Origin: UBA4615 sp044342535
GTDB taxonomy: Bacteria; Pseudomonadota; Gammaproteobacteria; Burkholderiales; Burkholderiaceae_E
DNA: 11,865 nucleotides
Direction of reading: 5' to 3'
Assembly: GCA_044342535.1 (NCBI GenBank)
Contig: JBIIPQ010000104.1
Coordinates: 1 to 11,865, forward strand
Part shown: positions 1-6,653 of the stretch, piece after piece
How the letters are laid out: each line of letters begins with the position of its first letter
How positions within the stretch are numbered: the first letter of the stretch is position 1
The notes under the pieces: generated by a model
What the model saw: only the letters and a program-made list of their open reading frames with translations
Database searches by the model: none
Told to the model about the DNA's origin: nothing
Made by a program: the position numbers and the translations under genes

Positions 1-1004
1 TCGCGGGCCCGGGCCGCATCGATCTGGGCCTGCAGCCCCGCGATCCGCTCGCGCAGCTGGGCCTGCGAATCGGCGACGAAGCGGATCTGGTTCTCCAGCC
101 GCGTGACCTCGCCGTTGGCCTCGTAGTAGGCGCCCTGCGCCGCATGGACGGCGTCGCTCGCCTCGTAGTGGGCGGCTCGGGTCGCCTCCAGGCGCGCCTC
201 GGCCGCGCGCTGCTGGGCGAGCTGCGACTCGATCTCGTTGGTGACCTGCCCGAGTTGCTGCGCGACCTTGGACTGGTCGGCGGCGGCCTCGTCGCGCCGC
301 ACGATCCACAGCATGCGCTGCTTGAGCTCGCGCTCGGCCTCGAGGTCCCGGTATGCCTGGGCGACCTCGGCCTGACGCTCGAGCTTCTCGATCTGGGCGC
401 CGAGTTCGCGGACGATGTCCTCGACGCGGGTCAGGTTCTCGCGCGTGTCGGACAGCCGGTTCTCGGTCTCGCGCCGTCGTTCCTTGTACTTGGAGACGCC
501 GGCCGCCTCCTCCAGGAAGACCCGCAGGTCCTCGGGCTTGGCCTCGATGATCCGCGAGACCGTGCCCTGGCCGATGATCGCGTAGGCCCGCGGGCCCAGG
601 CCGGTGCCGAGGAACATGTCGTGGACGTCCTTGCGGCGCACGATCTGGTTGTTGATCAGGTAGCTCGACTGGCCGTCGCGGGTCAGCACGCGCTTGACCG
701 AGATCTCGGCGTAGCCGGCCCAGGCGCCGCCCAGCCGGGACGACGCGTTGTCGAAGATGAGCTCGACGCTCGCGCGCACCGAGGGCTTGCGGTCGGAGGA
801 CCCGTTGAAGATCACGTCCTGCATCGACTCGCCGCGAAGCTCGGACGCGCGCGACTCGCCCAGCACCCAGCGGACGGCATCCATGATGTTCGACTTGCCG
901 CAGCCGTTGGGCCCGACGACGCCCACGAGCTGACTCGGCACCTCGAACGCCGTCGGGTCGACGAATGACTTGAAGCCGGCGAGCTTGAGCTGTTTCAGAC
1001 GCAC
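1..1004 (-). CDS. smc: Chromosome segregation protein SMC, N-terminal part (partial)
   Basis: Structural maintenance of chromosomes ATPase, which with ScpA/ScpB compacts and segregates the chromosome. About 334 residues are visible; full-length family members are about 1,150-1,200, so the gene runs off the left edge. Seen in the translation: the N-terminal strand VRLKQLKLAGFKSFVDP, a Walker A GPNGCGKSN at residues 31-39, the conserved LRGESMQDVIFNGS stretch near 56-69 with the R57 position, and the Q-loop region around Q146 followed by the typical LEEAAGVSKYKE at 164-175. From about 176 onward the sequence is charged, Glu/Gln/Arg/Ala-rich coiled coil. The hinge, second coil and C-terminal Walker B lie outside the window. 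The start is taken as GTG 1004-1002 because it puts the family's usual MRL-type N-terminus first. No strong ribosome binding site is visible. It is transcribed away from queF. Confidence 0.97.
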   Translation of the reverse strand, partial: MRLKQLKLAGFKSFVDPTAFEVPSQLVGVVGPNGCGKSNIMDAVRWVLGESRASELRGESMQDVIFNGSSDRKPSVRASVELIFDNASSRLGGAWAGYAEISVKRVLTRDGQSSYLINNQIVRRKDVHDMFLGTGLGPRAYAIIGQGTVSRIIEAKPEDLRVFLEEAAGVSKYKERRRETENRLSDTRENLTRVEDIVRELGAQIEKLERQAEVAQAYRDLEAERELKQRMLWIVRRDEAAADQSKVAQQLGQVTNEIESQLAQQRAAEARLEATRAAHYEASDAVHAAQGAYYEANGEVTRLENQIRFVADSQAQLRERIAGLQAQIDAARAR

Positions 1005-1121
1005 GGGGGCAATGCTCTGTCAGCCCCGCGCGGGCGGGGGCGATCGGATCGTCGGAGACGGTAACGGACGCGCGCGAGAGCGGCGACGTCCACGACTGGC
1101 GACCCCTAGGCGGGCCGTGCC

Positions 1122-1127
1122 TATAAT
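1122..1127 (+). promoter_or_regulatory. Candidate sigma-70 -10 box upstream of queF
   Basis: A perfect TATAAT in an otherwise very GC-rich intergenic region. A TG dinucleotide lies at 1118-1119, one base off the extended -10 position. No good -35 is visible: TGGCGA at 1097-1102 matches TTGACA at only 3 of 6 positions with a 19-base spacer. Transcription would begin near 1134 and run toward queF. The same AT island reads TATTAT on the minus strand (1128-1123), so it could also serve smc, about 120 bases from its start. Supported by sequence match only. Confidence 0.5.
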
Positions 1128-1133
1128 AGCACC

Positions 1134-1205
1134 GCAGCTTCGGCGTCCCGGCCGCACCGCACCCTTCCGGGGCGGTCCCGGAGGGCGTCGGACCGTCCTG
1201 ATCGT
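1134..1205 (+). promoter_or_regulatory. Structured leader or small-RNA body with two competing hairpins ahead of queF
   Basis: Two stable hairpins can be drawn that cannot coexist. Hairpin A pairs ACCGC (1156-1160) with GCGGT (1172-1176), extended inward by CCC (1162-1164) with GGG (1169-1171) around a TTCC loop. Hairpin B pairs GGGCGGTCC (1170-1178) with GGACCGTCC (1190-1198), nine pairs including one G-U, around an 11-base loop. Both need 1170-1176. The block sits between a TATAAT box and a terminator-like hairpin. It could be the 5' leader of queF working by attenuation, or a separate RNA of about 95 bases. It does not match the preQ1-I consensus or the SRP RNA core that I know. The hairpins are seen; a regulatory role is inference. 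Confidence 0.35.
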
Positions 1206-1227
1206 GGCCCGAACGGGCCCTTTTTTT
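1206..1227 (+). terminator. Intrinsic terminator-like hairpin upstream of queF
   Basis: GGCCC (1206-1210) pairs with GGGCC (1215-1219) around a GAAC tetraloop. It is followed by one C and then seven Ts (1221-1227), the longest T-run visible in the window. This is the classic form of a Rho-independent terminator, though the stem is short at 5 G-C pairs. It ends 56 bases before the queF start and has no coding gene directly upstream on its strand. It would therefore stop RNA begun at the TATAAT box, either as an attenuator of queF or as the end of a small RNA. Confidence 0.6.
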
Positions 1228-1283
1228 CGGCCTCGCCGAGCGCTGCCCGCGCGGTGCGGGCGCGGCCGGCCGCGGAGATCCCG

Positions 1284-1703
1284 ATGCCCAGCGCACCGTC
1301 CACCCAGCTCGATACCTTCCCGAACCCCGCCCCCGGCCGCGACTACCTGGTGCATATCGAGGTGCCCGAGTTCACCTGCCTGTGCCCGCTGACCGGCCAG
1401 CCCGACTTCGCGACCCTGGTCCTCGACTACGTGCCCGAGCGCAAGAACCTCGAGCTCAAGGCGCTCAAGCTCTACATGTGGTCGTTCCGGGACCAGGGCG
1501 CCTTCCACGAGGCGGTGACCAACCGCATCCTCGACGAGATGGTGACCGCGACCCGGCCGCGCTTCATGCGCCTGACGGCCCGCTGGTACGTGCGCGGCGG
1601 CATCTTCACGACCGTGGTCGCCGAGCACCGCAAGCGCGGCTGGAAGCCCGAGCCGCGCGTCGAGCTGGGTTCGTTCCCGGCCGAAGCAAGCACACGGGGC
1701 TGA
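1284..1703 (+). CDS. queF: NADPH-dependent preQ0 reductase QueF (short, YkvM-type)
   Basis: Reduces 7-cyano-7-deazaguanine (preQ0) to preQ1 with NADPH, a cytosolic step in making queuosine for the tRNA wobble position. The 139-residue protein is the short, unimodular QueF, not the two-domain E. coli type. Visible motifs are FTCLCPLTGQPDF with the catalytic Cys at 34, which forms the thioimide, and the proton-donor Asp at 41. The family's NADPH-site stretch ELKALKLYMWSFRDQGAFHE lies at about 58-77. Start choice: ATG 1284 has GGAGA at 1274-1278 at good spacing. An in-frame GTG at 1254 would only add ten unconserved residues. It is divergent from smc, and dapC begins 47 bases downstream. Expression may be controlled by the structured region and terminator-like hairpin upstream, which is inferred. 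The family call is secure. Confidence 0.97.
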   Translation: MPSAPSTQLDTFPNPAPGRDYLVHIEVPEFTCLCPLTGQPDFATLVLDYVPERKNLELKALKLYMWSFRDQGAFHEAVTNRILDEMVTATRPRFMRLTARWYVRGGIFTTVVAEHRKRGWKPEPRVELGSFPAEASTRG

Positions 1704-1723
1704 GTCTAGAGCACACAAGATTA

Positions 1724-1734
1724 TTTGAATCAAA
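1724..1734. promoter_or_regulatory. Short palindrome in the AT-rich queF-dapC gap
   Basis: TTTGA-A-TCAAA is a perfect 11-base palindrome inside the 47-base gap between queF and dapC. The surrounding 50 bases (1708-1757) are about 40% G+C by hand count, far below the rest of the window, which is what a promoter or operator region would look like. No convincing -35/-10 pair was found. An AAAGG at 1732-1736 overlaps the palindrome and could serve as a distant ribosome binding site for dapC, 14 bases from the TTG. Its function is unknown. Confidence 0.25.
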
Positions 1735-1750
1735 GGTTTACGGCAGACTC

Positions 1751-2959
1751 TTGAACCGACTTCTTAACGATCTCCAGCCCTATCCGTTCGAGCGGCTGAG
1801 GGCGCTGCTGCGCGGCGTCGAGCCGCCGGCGACCCTGTCCCCGATCGCGATGTCGATCGGCGAGCCCCGGCACCGTGCGCCGGCCTGCGTACGCGACGCG
1901 ATGGTCGCGGCCCTCGACGGGCTGTCCTCGTATCCGCCGACCGCGGGCGGCGAGCCGCTGAGGCGCACGATCGCCGGCTGGCTGGAGCGGCGCTTCGGCC
2001 TGCCCCGGATCGATCCGGCGACCCAGGTCCTGCCGGTCAACGGCTCGAAGGAAGCGCTCTTCGCCATCGCGCAGCTGGTGGTCGACGTCGCCCCCGGCGC
2101 GGCCCGCCCGGTGGTGCTGCTGCCGAATCCCTGCTACCAGGTCTACGAAGGCGCGGCGCTGCTCGCGGGCGCGGAGGCGGTCTACGTCGATCCCGTCCCG
2201 GGCGGCGGCCTCGCGCCGGACTGGGCGTCGGTGCCGCCCGAGATCTGGCCGCGGGTGCAGCTCGTCTACGTCTGCTCGCCAGGCAATCCGACCGGCGCGG
2301 TCACCCCCCGGGCCGAGTGGGCGCGGCTCTTCGAGCTGTCCGAGCGTCACGGCTTCGTGATCGCTGCCGACGAGTGCTACTCGGAGATCTATCCGGACGA
2401 GTCCGCGCCGCCCGAGGGGGCGCTGCAGGCGGCCCACGCCCTCGGATATGCCGGCTTCCCGCGGCTGCTGGTCTTCTCCAGCCTGTCGAAGCGCTCCAGC
2501 GTGCCCGGCCTGCGCTCCGGATTCGTCGCAGGCGACGCCGCCCTCGTCGCGCGCTTCCTGCTGCTGCGCTCGTACAACGGCGGCGCGATGAGCGCCACCG
2601 TGCAGGCCGCCTCGCTCGCGGCCTGGGCCGACGAGGCGCATGTCGTCGAGAACCGGCGCCTGTACCGCGCAAAATTCGATGCCGTGCTGCCCCGGCTGGA
2701 CGGCCCGCTGAGGGTGTCCGCGCCCGAAGGCGGCTTCTTCCTGTGGGCGGGCGTCCCCGGCGGCGACGATGCCGCGTTCGCCCGCGACCTGTACGGTCAA
2801 TATAATGTGCTGGTGCTCCCGGGCAGCTATCTCGCCCGTGGCGTCCCCGGCCGCAATCCCGGAGCCGGTTTCGTGCGCCTCGCCCTCGTCGACGGAATCG
2901 ACGCCTGCGTCGAGGCGGCCGAGCGCATCCGGACCTTCGCCACCCGAACCGTAGCGTGA
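1751..2959 (+). CDS. dapC: Succinyldiaminopimelate aminotransferase (DapC), PLP-dependent
   Basis: Class I/II aminotransferase that converts N-succinyl-2-amino-6-ketopimelate to N-succinyl-LL-diaminopimelate, using glutamate as amino donor. From TTG 1751 it has 402 residues. PLP-fold features are visible: SPGNPTG at 176-182, AADECYSEIY at 206-215 (Asp that contacts the pyridine nitrogen), Schiff-base lysine K247 in SSLSKRSSVPGLRSGF, and a C-terminal arginine (R376) in GFVRLAL for the substrate carboxylate. The start is TTG because the family's N-terminal LQPYPFERLRALL begins at residue 8. No ATG or GTG precedes it in frame within the gap, and the first in-frame ATG (1849) would remove that conserved segment. 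It lies directly upstream of dapD, which supports the DapC assignment over other aminotransferases such as ArgD or AspC types. Enzyme identity is inferred from motifs and neighbours. Confidence 0.93.
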   Translation: MNRLLNDLQPYPFERLRALLRGVEPPATLSPIAMSIGEPRHRAPACVRDAMVAALDGLSSYPPTAGGEPLRRTIAGWLERRFGLPRIDPATQVLPVNGSKEALFAIAQLVVDVAPGAARPVVLLPNPCYQVYEGAALLAGAEAVYVDPVPGGGLAPDWASVPPEIWPRVQLVYVCSPGNPTGAVTPRAEWARLFELSERHGFVIAADECYSEIYPDESAPPEGALQAAHALGYAGFPRLLVFSSLSKRSSVPGLRSGFVAGDAALVARFLLLRSYNGGAMSATVQAASLAAWADEAHVVENRRLYRAKFDAVLPRLDGPLRVSAPEGGFFLWAGVPGGDDAAFARDLYGQYNVLVLPGSYLARGVPGRNPGAGFVRLALVDGIDACVEAAERIRTFATRTVA

Positions 2960-2966
2960 CCCAACG

Positions 2967-3788
2967 ATGACCGCCCTCCAGAGCACGATCGAACAGGCCT
3001 GGGAGCAGCGTACCGAGCTGTCCCCCGCCTCCGCGCCCAAGCCCGTCCGCGAGGCCGTCGGCCACGTGATCGGCGAGCTCAACACCGGTCGGCTGCGGGT
3101 CGCCGAGAAGGTCGACGGCGCCTGGACGGTCCACCAGTGGATCAAGAAAGCCGTGCTGCTGTCGTTCCGCCTCGAGGACAACGTGCCGATGCCCGCCGGC
3201 GCCCTTCAGTTCTACGACAAGGTCCCGACCAAGTTCGAGGGCTGGAGCGCCCAGGACTTCGCCGCGGGCGGCTTTCGCGTCGTCCCGCCGGCGGTCGCCC
3301 GCCGCGGCAGCTTCATCGGCCGCAACGTCGTGCTGATGCCCTCGTACGTCAACATCGGGGCCTACGTCGACGAGGGCACGATGGTCGACACCTGGGCCAC
3401 CGTCGGCTCCTGTGCGCAGATCGGCAAGAACGTCCACCTGTCCGGCGGCGTCGGCATCGGGGGCGTGCTCGAGCCGCTGCAGGCCAATCCGACGATCATC
3501 GAGGACAACTGCTTCATCGGCGCCCGTTCGGAGGTGGTCGAAGGCGTGATCGTCGAGGAGAACTCGGTGCTGTCGATGGGCGTCTACATCGGCCAGAGCA
3601 CCAAGATCTACGACCGGGCCACCGGCACCATCACCTACGGCCGCGTGCCGGCGGGATCGGTCGTCGTCTCCGGCTCGCTGCCGTCGGCCGACGGCAAGTA
3701 CAGCCTGTACTGCGCGGTCATCGTCAAGCGGGTCGATGCGCAGACCCGCGCGAAGACCGGCATCAACGAGCTGCTCCGCGGCGACTGA
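2967..3788 (+). CDS. dapD: Tetrahydrodipicolinate N-succinyltransferase DapD
   Basis: Transfers succinyl from succinyl-CoA to 2,3,4,5-tetrahydrodipicolinate, committing flux to the succinylase branch of lysine/diaminopimelate synthesis; it is a cytosolic trimer. The 273 residues match the usual length (about 274 in E. coli). An N-terminal helical domain (about 1-95) is followed by a left-handed beta-helix built of hexapeptide repeats (about 105-235), containing VDTWATVGSCAQIGKNVHL and RSEVVEGVIVEENSVL. Residues D141 and E189 fall in the conserved places reported as catalytically important for this family. The ATG lies 7 bases after the dapC stop, so the genes are co-transcribed and probably translationally coupled; only a weak ribosome binding site is visible. 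There is no sign of damage. Confidence 0.98.
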   Translation: MTALQSTIEQAWEQRTELSPASAPKPVREAVGHVIGELNTGRLRVAEKVDGAWTVHQWIKKAVLLSFRLEDNVPMPAGALQFYDKVPTKFEGWSAQDFAAGGFRVVPPAVARRGSFIGRNVVLMPSYVNIGAYVDEGTMVDTWATVGSCAQIGKNVHLSGGVGIGGVLEPLQANPTIIEDNCFIGARSEVVEGVIVEENSVLSMGVYIGQSTKIYDRATGTITYGRVPAGSVVVSGSLPSADGKYSLYCAVIVKRVDAQTRAKTGINELLRGD

Positions 3789-3807
3789 GCGACGAGCACC
3801 CCTCACC

Positions 3808-3815
3808 GGAAGAGG
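3808..3815 (+). promoter_or_regulatory. Strong ribosome binding site for the PilU-like gene
   Basis: GGAAGAGG lies 9 bases before ATG 3825, in the 36-base gap after dapD. It is among the clearest Shine-Dalgarno sequences in the window and supports the 3825 start over 3831. It suggests the pilU-like gene is translated independently of dapD. Confidence 0.6.
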
Positions 3816-3824
3816 CGACGACGA

Positions 3825-4994
3825 ATGGCGATGGAACGTCTGCTGGCCCTGATGGCCGAAAAGAAGGCGTCTGACCTGTTCATCGCGGCCGGGACGGCGG
3901 TGCAGATCAAGATCAACGGCACCACGGTGCCGATCAACCAGCAGCGCCTCGAACCGGCCTCGGTCGACGCACTGCTGCGCGAGGTCCTCACCGACAAGCA
4001 GTGGGCGATGTTCGAGCACGAGAACGAGCTCAACCTCGGCTACGGGCTGCGCAACGTCGGCAGCTTCCGGTTCTCGCTGTTCCGCCAGCGCGGCACGACC
4101 GCGGCCGTGGTGCGCTACATCCCGGGCGATGTCCCGCAGTTCGAATCGCTGCACCTGCCGCCGATCCTCTCCGAGCTGATCATGGAGAAGCGCGGCCTGC
4201 TGCTGGTGGTCGGCTCGACCGGCTCGGGCAAGACCACGACGCTGGCCTCGGTGCTGGATCACCGCAACCAGCACCGCAGCGGCCACATCCTGACGATCGA
4301 GGATCCGATCGAGTACACCTTCCGGCACAAGCGCTCGGTGGTGAACCAGCGCCAGATCGGCACGGATGCGGTCTCCTACGACGTCGCGCTGCGCAACGCG
4401 CTGCGCCAGGCGCCCGACTGCCTGATGATCGGCGAGATCCGCGACGTCGAGACGATGAGCGCCGCGATCGCCTATGCCCAGTCGGGGCACCTGGTGCTCT
4501 CGACCCTGCACGCCAACAACGCGTCGCATGCGCTCAACCGGATCGTCAGCTTCTACACGCCGGAGAACCGCCGCGTCCTGCTGTCGGATCTGGCGAGCAC
4601 GCTCAAGGCAGTGGTCTCGCAGCGGCTGATCCGCTCGAGCGGGGGCGGCCGCGTGCCCGCGGTCGAGATCCTGCTGAACACCACCTTCATCTCCGAGCTG
4701 ATCGAGCAGGGTCGCCTGTCCGAGATCAAGGAAGCGATGGAGAAGAGCATGGCGCCCGGTTCGCAGACCTTCGAGCGCGCCCTGGTCGAGCTGGTCCGAA
4801 GCAAGCGTGTCAGCAAGGAGGATGCGCTCGCGCAGTCCGATTCGCCGACCAACCTGCTCTGGATGCTCGAGAACACCGAGGACTCGGCCGTGCCCCAGGC
4901 GCCGCCGCTGCCCATCGACCTCGAGCGCAACGCGCCGGGCGAGAAGAAGCCGGCCGAAGGCCCGACCTTCTCCGAGTTCATGTTGAACATCTGA
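3825..4994 (+). CDS. pilU: PilT/PilU-family type IV pilus retraction ATPase (PilU-like)
   Basis: Hexameric secretion-type ATPase of the PilT/PilU group, which powers type IV pilus retraction from the cytoplasmic face of the inner membrane. It has 389 residues. Seen: an N-terminal PAS-like domain opening MERLLALMAEKKASDLFI, Walker A GSTGSGKT at 130-137, Asp box TIEDPIEY at 157-164, Walker B CLMIGEIRD at 199-207, and His box STLHANNASHALNRI at 226-240. The opening and overall length resemble PilU more than PilT, but assignment within the group is by reading alone. The C-terminal tail (about 350-389) is Pro/charged and probably disordered. Start ATG 3825 has GGAAGAGG at 3808-3815, well placed; a second ATG at 3831 is possible. 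It sits between dapD and the ArsC-like gene, with no other pilus gene in the window. Confidence 0.86.
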   Translation: MAMERLLALMAEKKASDLFIAAGTAVQIKINGTTVPINQQRLEPASVDALLREVLTDKQWAMFEHENELNLGYGLRNVGSFRFSLFRQRGTTAAVVRYIPGDVPQFESLHLPPILSELIMEKRGLLLVVGSTGSGKTTTLASVLDHRNQHRSGHILTIEDPIEYTFRHKRSVVNQRQIGTDAVSYDVALRNALRQAPDCLMIGEIRDVETMSAAIAYAQSGHLVLSTLHANNASHALNRIVSFYTPENRRVLLSDLASTLKAVVSQRLIRSSGGGRVPAVEILLNTTFISELIEQGRLSEIKEAMEKSMAPGSQTFERALVELVRSKRVSKEDALAQSDSPTNLLWMLENTEDSAVPQAPPLPIDLERNAPGEKKPAEGPTFSEFMLNI

Positions 4995-5371
4995 TGGGCG
5001 ACGGCGTGATCGTCTACGGCATCGACAGCTGCGACCAGGTCCGCAAGGCCCGCTCGTGGCTGCGCGCCCAGGGCGTGAGCTTCCGGTTCCACGACTTCCG
5101 TGCCGACGGCCTCGACGCGTCGCTGCTGGCGCGATGGATGGGCCATCTGCCCTGGGATGCGCTGCTGAACAAGCGCGGACTGAGCTGGCGTCAGCTCGAC
5201 GCGACCCGGCGCGCGTCGGTCGTCGACCAGTCCAGCGCCTCCGAGCTGATGCTCGCGAACCCGACGCTGATCAAGCGCCCGGTCCTGGAGGCCGGCGATC
5301 GCATCGTCGTCGGCTTCTCGGAACCGATCTACCGCAACCTCTTCAGCGACCCGGCGGCCCCTCCGGCCTAG
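4994..5371 (+). CDS. ArsC/Spx-family thioredoxin-fold protein, YffB-like
   Basis: Small thioredoxin-fold protein of the ArsC family (125 residues), closest in layout to E. coli YffB (about 118 residues). Seen: N-terminal IVYGIDSCDQVRKARSWL with a single cysteine at residue 13, then FRFHDFRADGLD, and the family's C-terminal NPTLIKRPVL. True arsenate reductases share this fold, but nothing here shows arsenate activity; the biochemical role of YffB-like proteins is not established to my knowledge. Its ATG overlaps the preceding stop (TGATG at 4992-4996), so it is translationally coupled to the PilU-like gene. In E. coli yffB also lies immediately upstream of dapE, so the linkage to dapE is shared with a distant lineage and may be functional. 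The fold call is firm; function is unknown. Confidence 0.9.
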   Translation: MGDGVIVYGIDSCDQVRKARSWLRAQGVSFRFHDFRADGLDASLLARWMGHLPWDALLNKRGLSWRQLDATRRASVVDQSSASELMLANPTLIKRPVLEAGDRIVVGFSEPIYRNLFSDPAAPPA

Positions 5372-5375
5372 GGGC
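5357..5375 (+). repeat. GC hairpin across the stop codon of the ArsC-like gene
   Basis: GCCCCT (5357-5362) can pair with AGGGGC (5370-5375) around a 7-base loop, spanning the TAG stop. No T-run follows, so it is not a standard intrinsic terminator. It begins the 133-base gap 5372-5504 before dapE, a C-rich stretch in which I see no other gene. It may stabilise mRNA ends or be a chance structure in GC-rich DNA. Confidence 0.25.
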
Positions 5376-5504
5376 GTGCCGGCAGACCCGTACCGCGGCG
5401 CGCTCGACCCGTGGCCGTTCACGGTGATCCCGCGGCCCGCGCCGACCCGAACCGCCCCGAACCGCCCCCGCCACTGCGCCGCCTCCGGCCTGCAACCCGC
5501 CCCC

Positions 5505-6653
5505 ATGCCGACCCCATCCCCCTGCCCCGTCCGATCGCTGCTCGAAGAACTGATCCGCCGCCGCTCGGTCACGCCGGCTGACGCCGGCTGCCAGCAGGCG
5601 ATCGCCGCGCGCCTCGCGCCGCTCGGGTTCGCGCTCGAGCCGATGCGCTTCGGGGAGGTGGACAACCTGTGGGCCGTGCGTCGCGGCGCGGCTCCCGGCC
5701 CCACGCTGGTGTTCGCCGGTCACACCGACGTCGTGCCGGCCGGTCCGCGCCAGTGGTGGCATGCGGATCCCTTCGAGCCGACCGAGCGCGAGGGCGCGCT
5801 GTACGGTCGCGGCGCCGCCGACATGAAGGCCTCGATCGCCGGCATCGTCGTCGCGATCGAGGAATTCGTCGCGACCCGGCCCGCGCACTCGGGCGCGATC
5901 GCCGTGCTGCTGACCGCTGACGAGGAAGGCCCGGCGATCGATGGCACCACCCGCGTGGTCGAGACGCTGCGCGCGCGCGGCCAGTCCTTCGACTACTGCA
6001 TCGTCGGCGAGCCGACCTCGGTCAAGGTGCTGGGCGACATGGTCAAGAACGGCCGCCGGGGCTCGATGTCCGGGCGCCTCACGGTCCGGGGCGTGCAGGG
6101 CCACGTCGCCTACCCGCACCTGGCGCGCAACCCGATCCACGTGTTCGCGCCGGCGCTGGCAGCGCTGGCGGCCGAGCGCTGGGACGACGGCAACGACTAC
6201 TTCCCGCCGACCACCTGGCAGGTGTCCAACTTCAACGCCGGCACCGGTGCGGGCAACGTGATCCCGGGCGAGGCGATCGTCGACTTCAACTTCCGGTTCT
6301 CGACCGCGAGCACGGTCGAAGGCCTGAAGGCGCGCGTGAAGGCGATCCTCGAGGCGCATGGCGTCGAGCACACGCTCGACTGGACGGTGTCGGGCCTGCC
6401 GTTCCTCACGCCGCGCGGCGCGCTGTCGGAGGCGCTGGCCACCTCGATCCGAGCCGAGATGGGGATCGAGACGGAGCTGTCGACCACCGGCGGCACCTCG
6501 GACGGCCGCTTCATCGCCTCGATCTGCCGCGAGGTGATCGAGTTCGGTCCGCCGAACGCCACGATCCACAAGAGCAACGAGAACATCGACCTCGCCTGGC
6601 TGCAGCCGATGAAGAATGTCTACCGCCGTACGCTCGAGGGCCTGCTGCCGTGA
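5505..6653 (+). CDS. dapE: Succinyl-diaminopimelate desuccinylase DapE
   Basis: Di-zinc M20-family hydrolase that removes succinate from N-succinyl-LL-diaminopimelate to give LL-diaminopimelate, the precursor of meso-DAP and lysine. It has 382 residues. Metal and catalytic positions are readable: H73 in AGHTDVVPAG, D106 in GRGAADMKAS, the DEE triad 139-141 (E140 general base, E141 ligand), E169 in VGEPTS, and H355 in NATIHKSNE. All are offset by six from the H. influenzae enzyme. The dimerisation domain lies at about 184-298. ATG 5505 is chosen because the N-terminus SLLEELIRRRSVTPADAGCQ follows at the usual distance. A GTG at 5376 in frame would add 43 Pro/Arg-rich residues without family support. 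No clear Shine-Dalgarno precedes 5505. Its last codons overlap the prmB start. Confidence 0.97.
   Translation: MPTPSPCPVRSLLEELIRRRSVTPADAGCQQAIAARLAPLGFALEPMRFGEVDNLWAVRRGAAPGPTLVFAGHTDVVPAGPRQWWHADPFEPTEREGALYGRGAADMKASIAGIVVAIEEFVATRPAHSGAIAVLLTADEEGPAIDGTTRVVETLRARGQSFDYCIVGEPTSVKVLGDMVKNGRRGSMSGRLTVRGVQGHVAYPHLARNPIHVFAPALAALAAERWDDGNDYFPPTTWQVSNFNAGTGAGNVIPGEAIVDFNFRFSTASTVEGLKARVKAILEAHGVEHTLDWTVSGLPFLTPRGALSEALATSIRAEMGIETELSTTGGTSDGRFIASICREVIEFGPPNATIHKSNENIDLAWLQPMKNVYRRTLEGLLP

Noticed and set aside
144..968. Open frame of 274 codons on the plus strand across the smc region.
   Set aside because: The minus strand reads as a clean SMC head domain over the same bases; the plus-strand translation shows no recognisable motif.
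1134..1227. Possible preQ1 riboswitch or 4.5S SRP RNA upstream of queF.
   Set aside because: The short C-rich pseudoknot with A-rich tail of preQ1-I is not visible, nor is the conserved GGAAGCAGCC-type core of SRP RNA. It is kept only as an unclassified structured leader.
1254..1283. Upstream GTG start for queF adding ten residues.
   Set aside because: The added residues are not conserved, and the ATG at 1284 has a well-spaced GGAGA ribosome binding site.
2301..4529. Very long open reading frame on the minus strand antisense to dapC, dapD and the PilU-like gene (also similar ones at 6943-9420, 5343-7001 and 1730-3181).
   Set aside because: Long antisense frames are expected in DNA with G/C-rich third codon positions. 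Their translations are Arg/Gly/Ala/His-rich without domains, and the opposite strand carries clearly conserved proteins.
5571..5590. Perfect tandem repeat of the ten-mer ACGCCGGCTG in dapE.
   Set aside because: It encodes the conserved DapE segment VTPADAGC, so the repeat follows from the protein sequence and codon bias and is not a mobile or slippage element.
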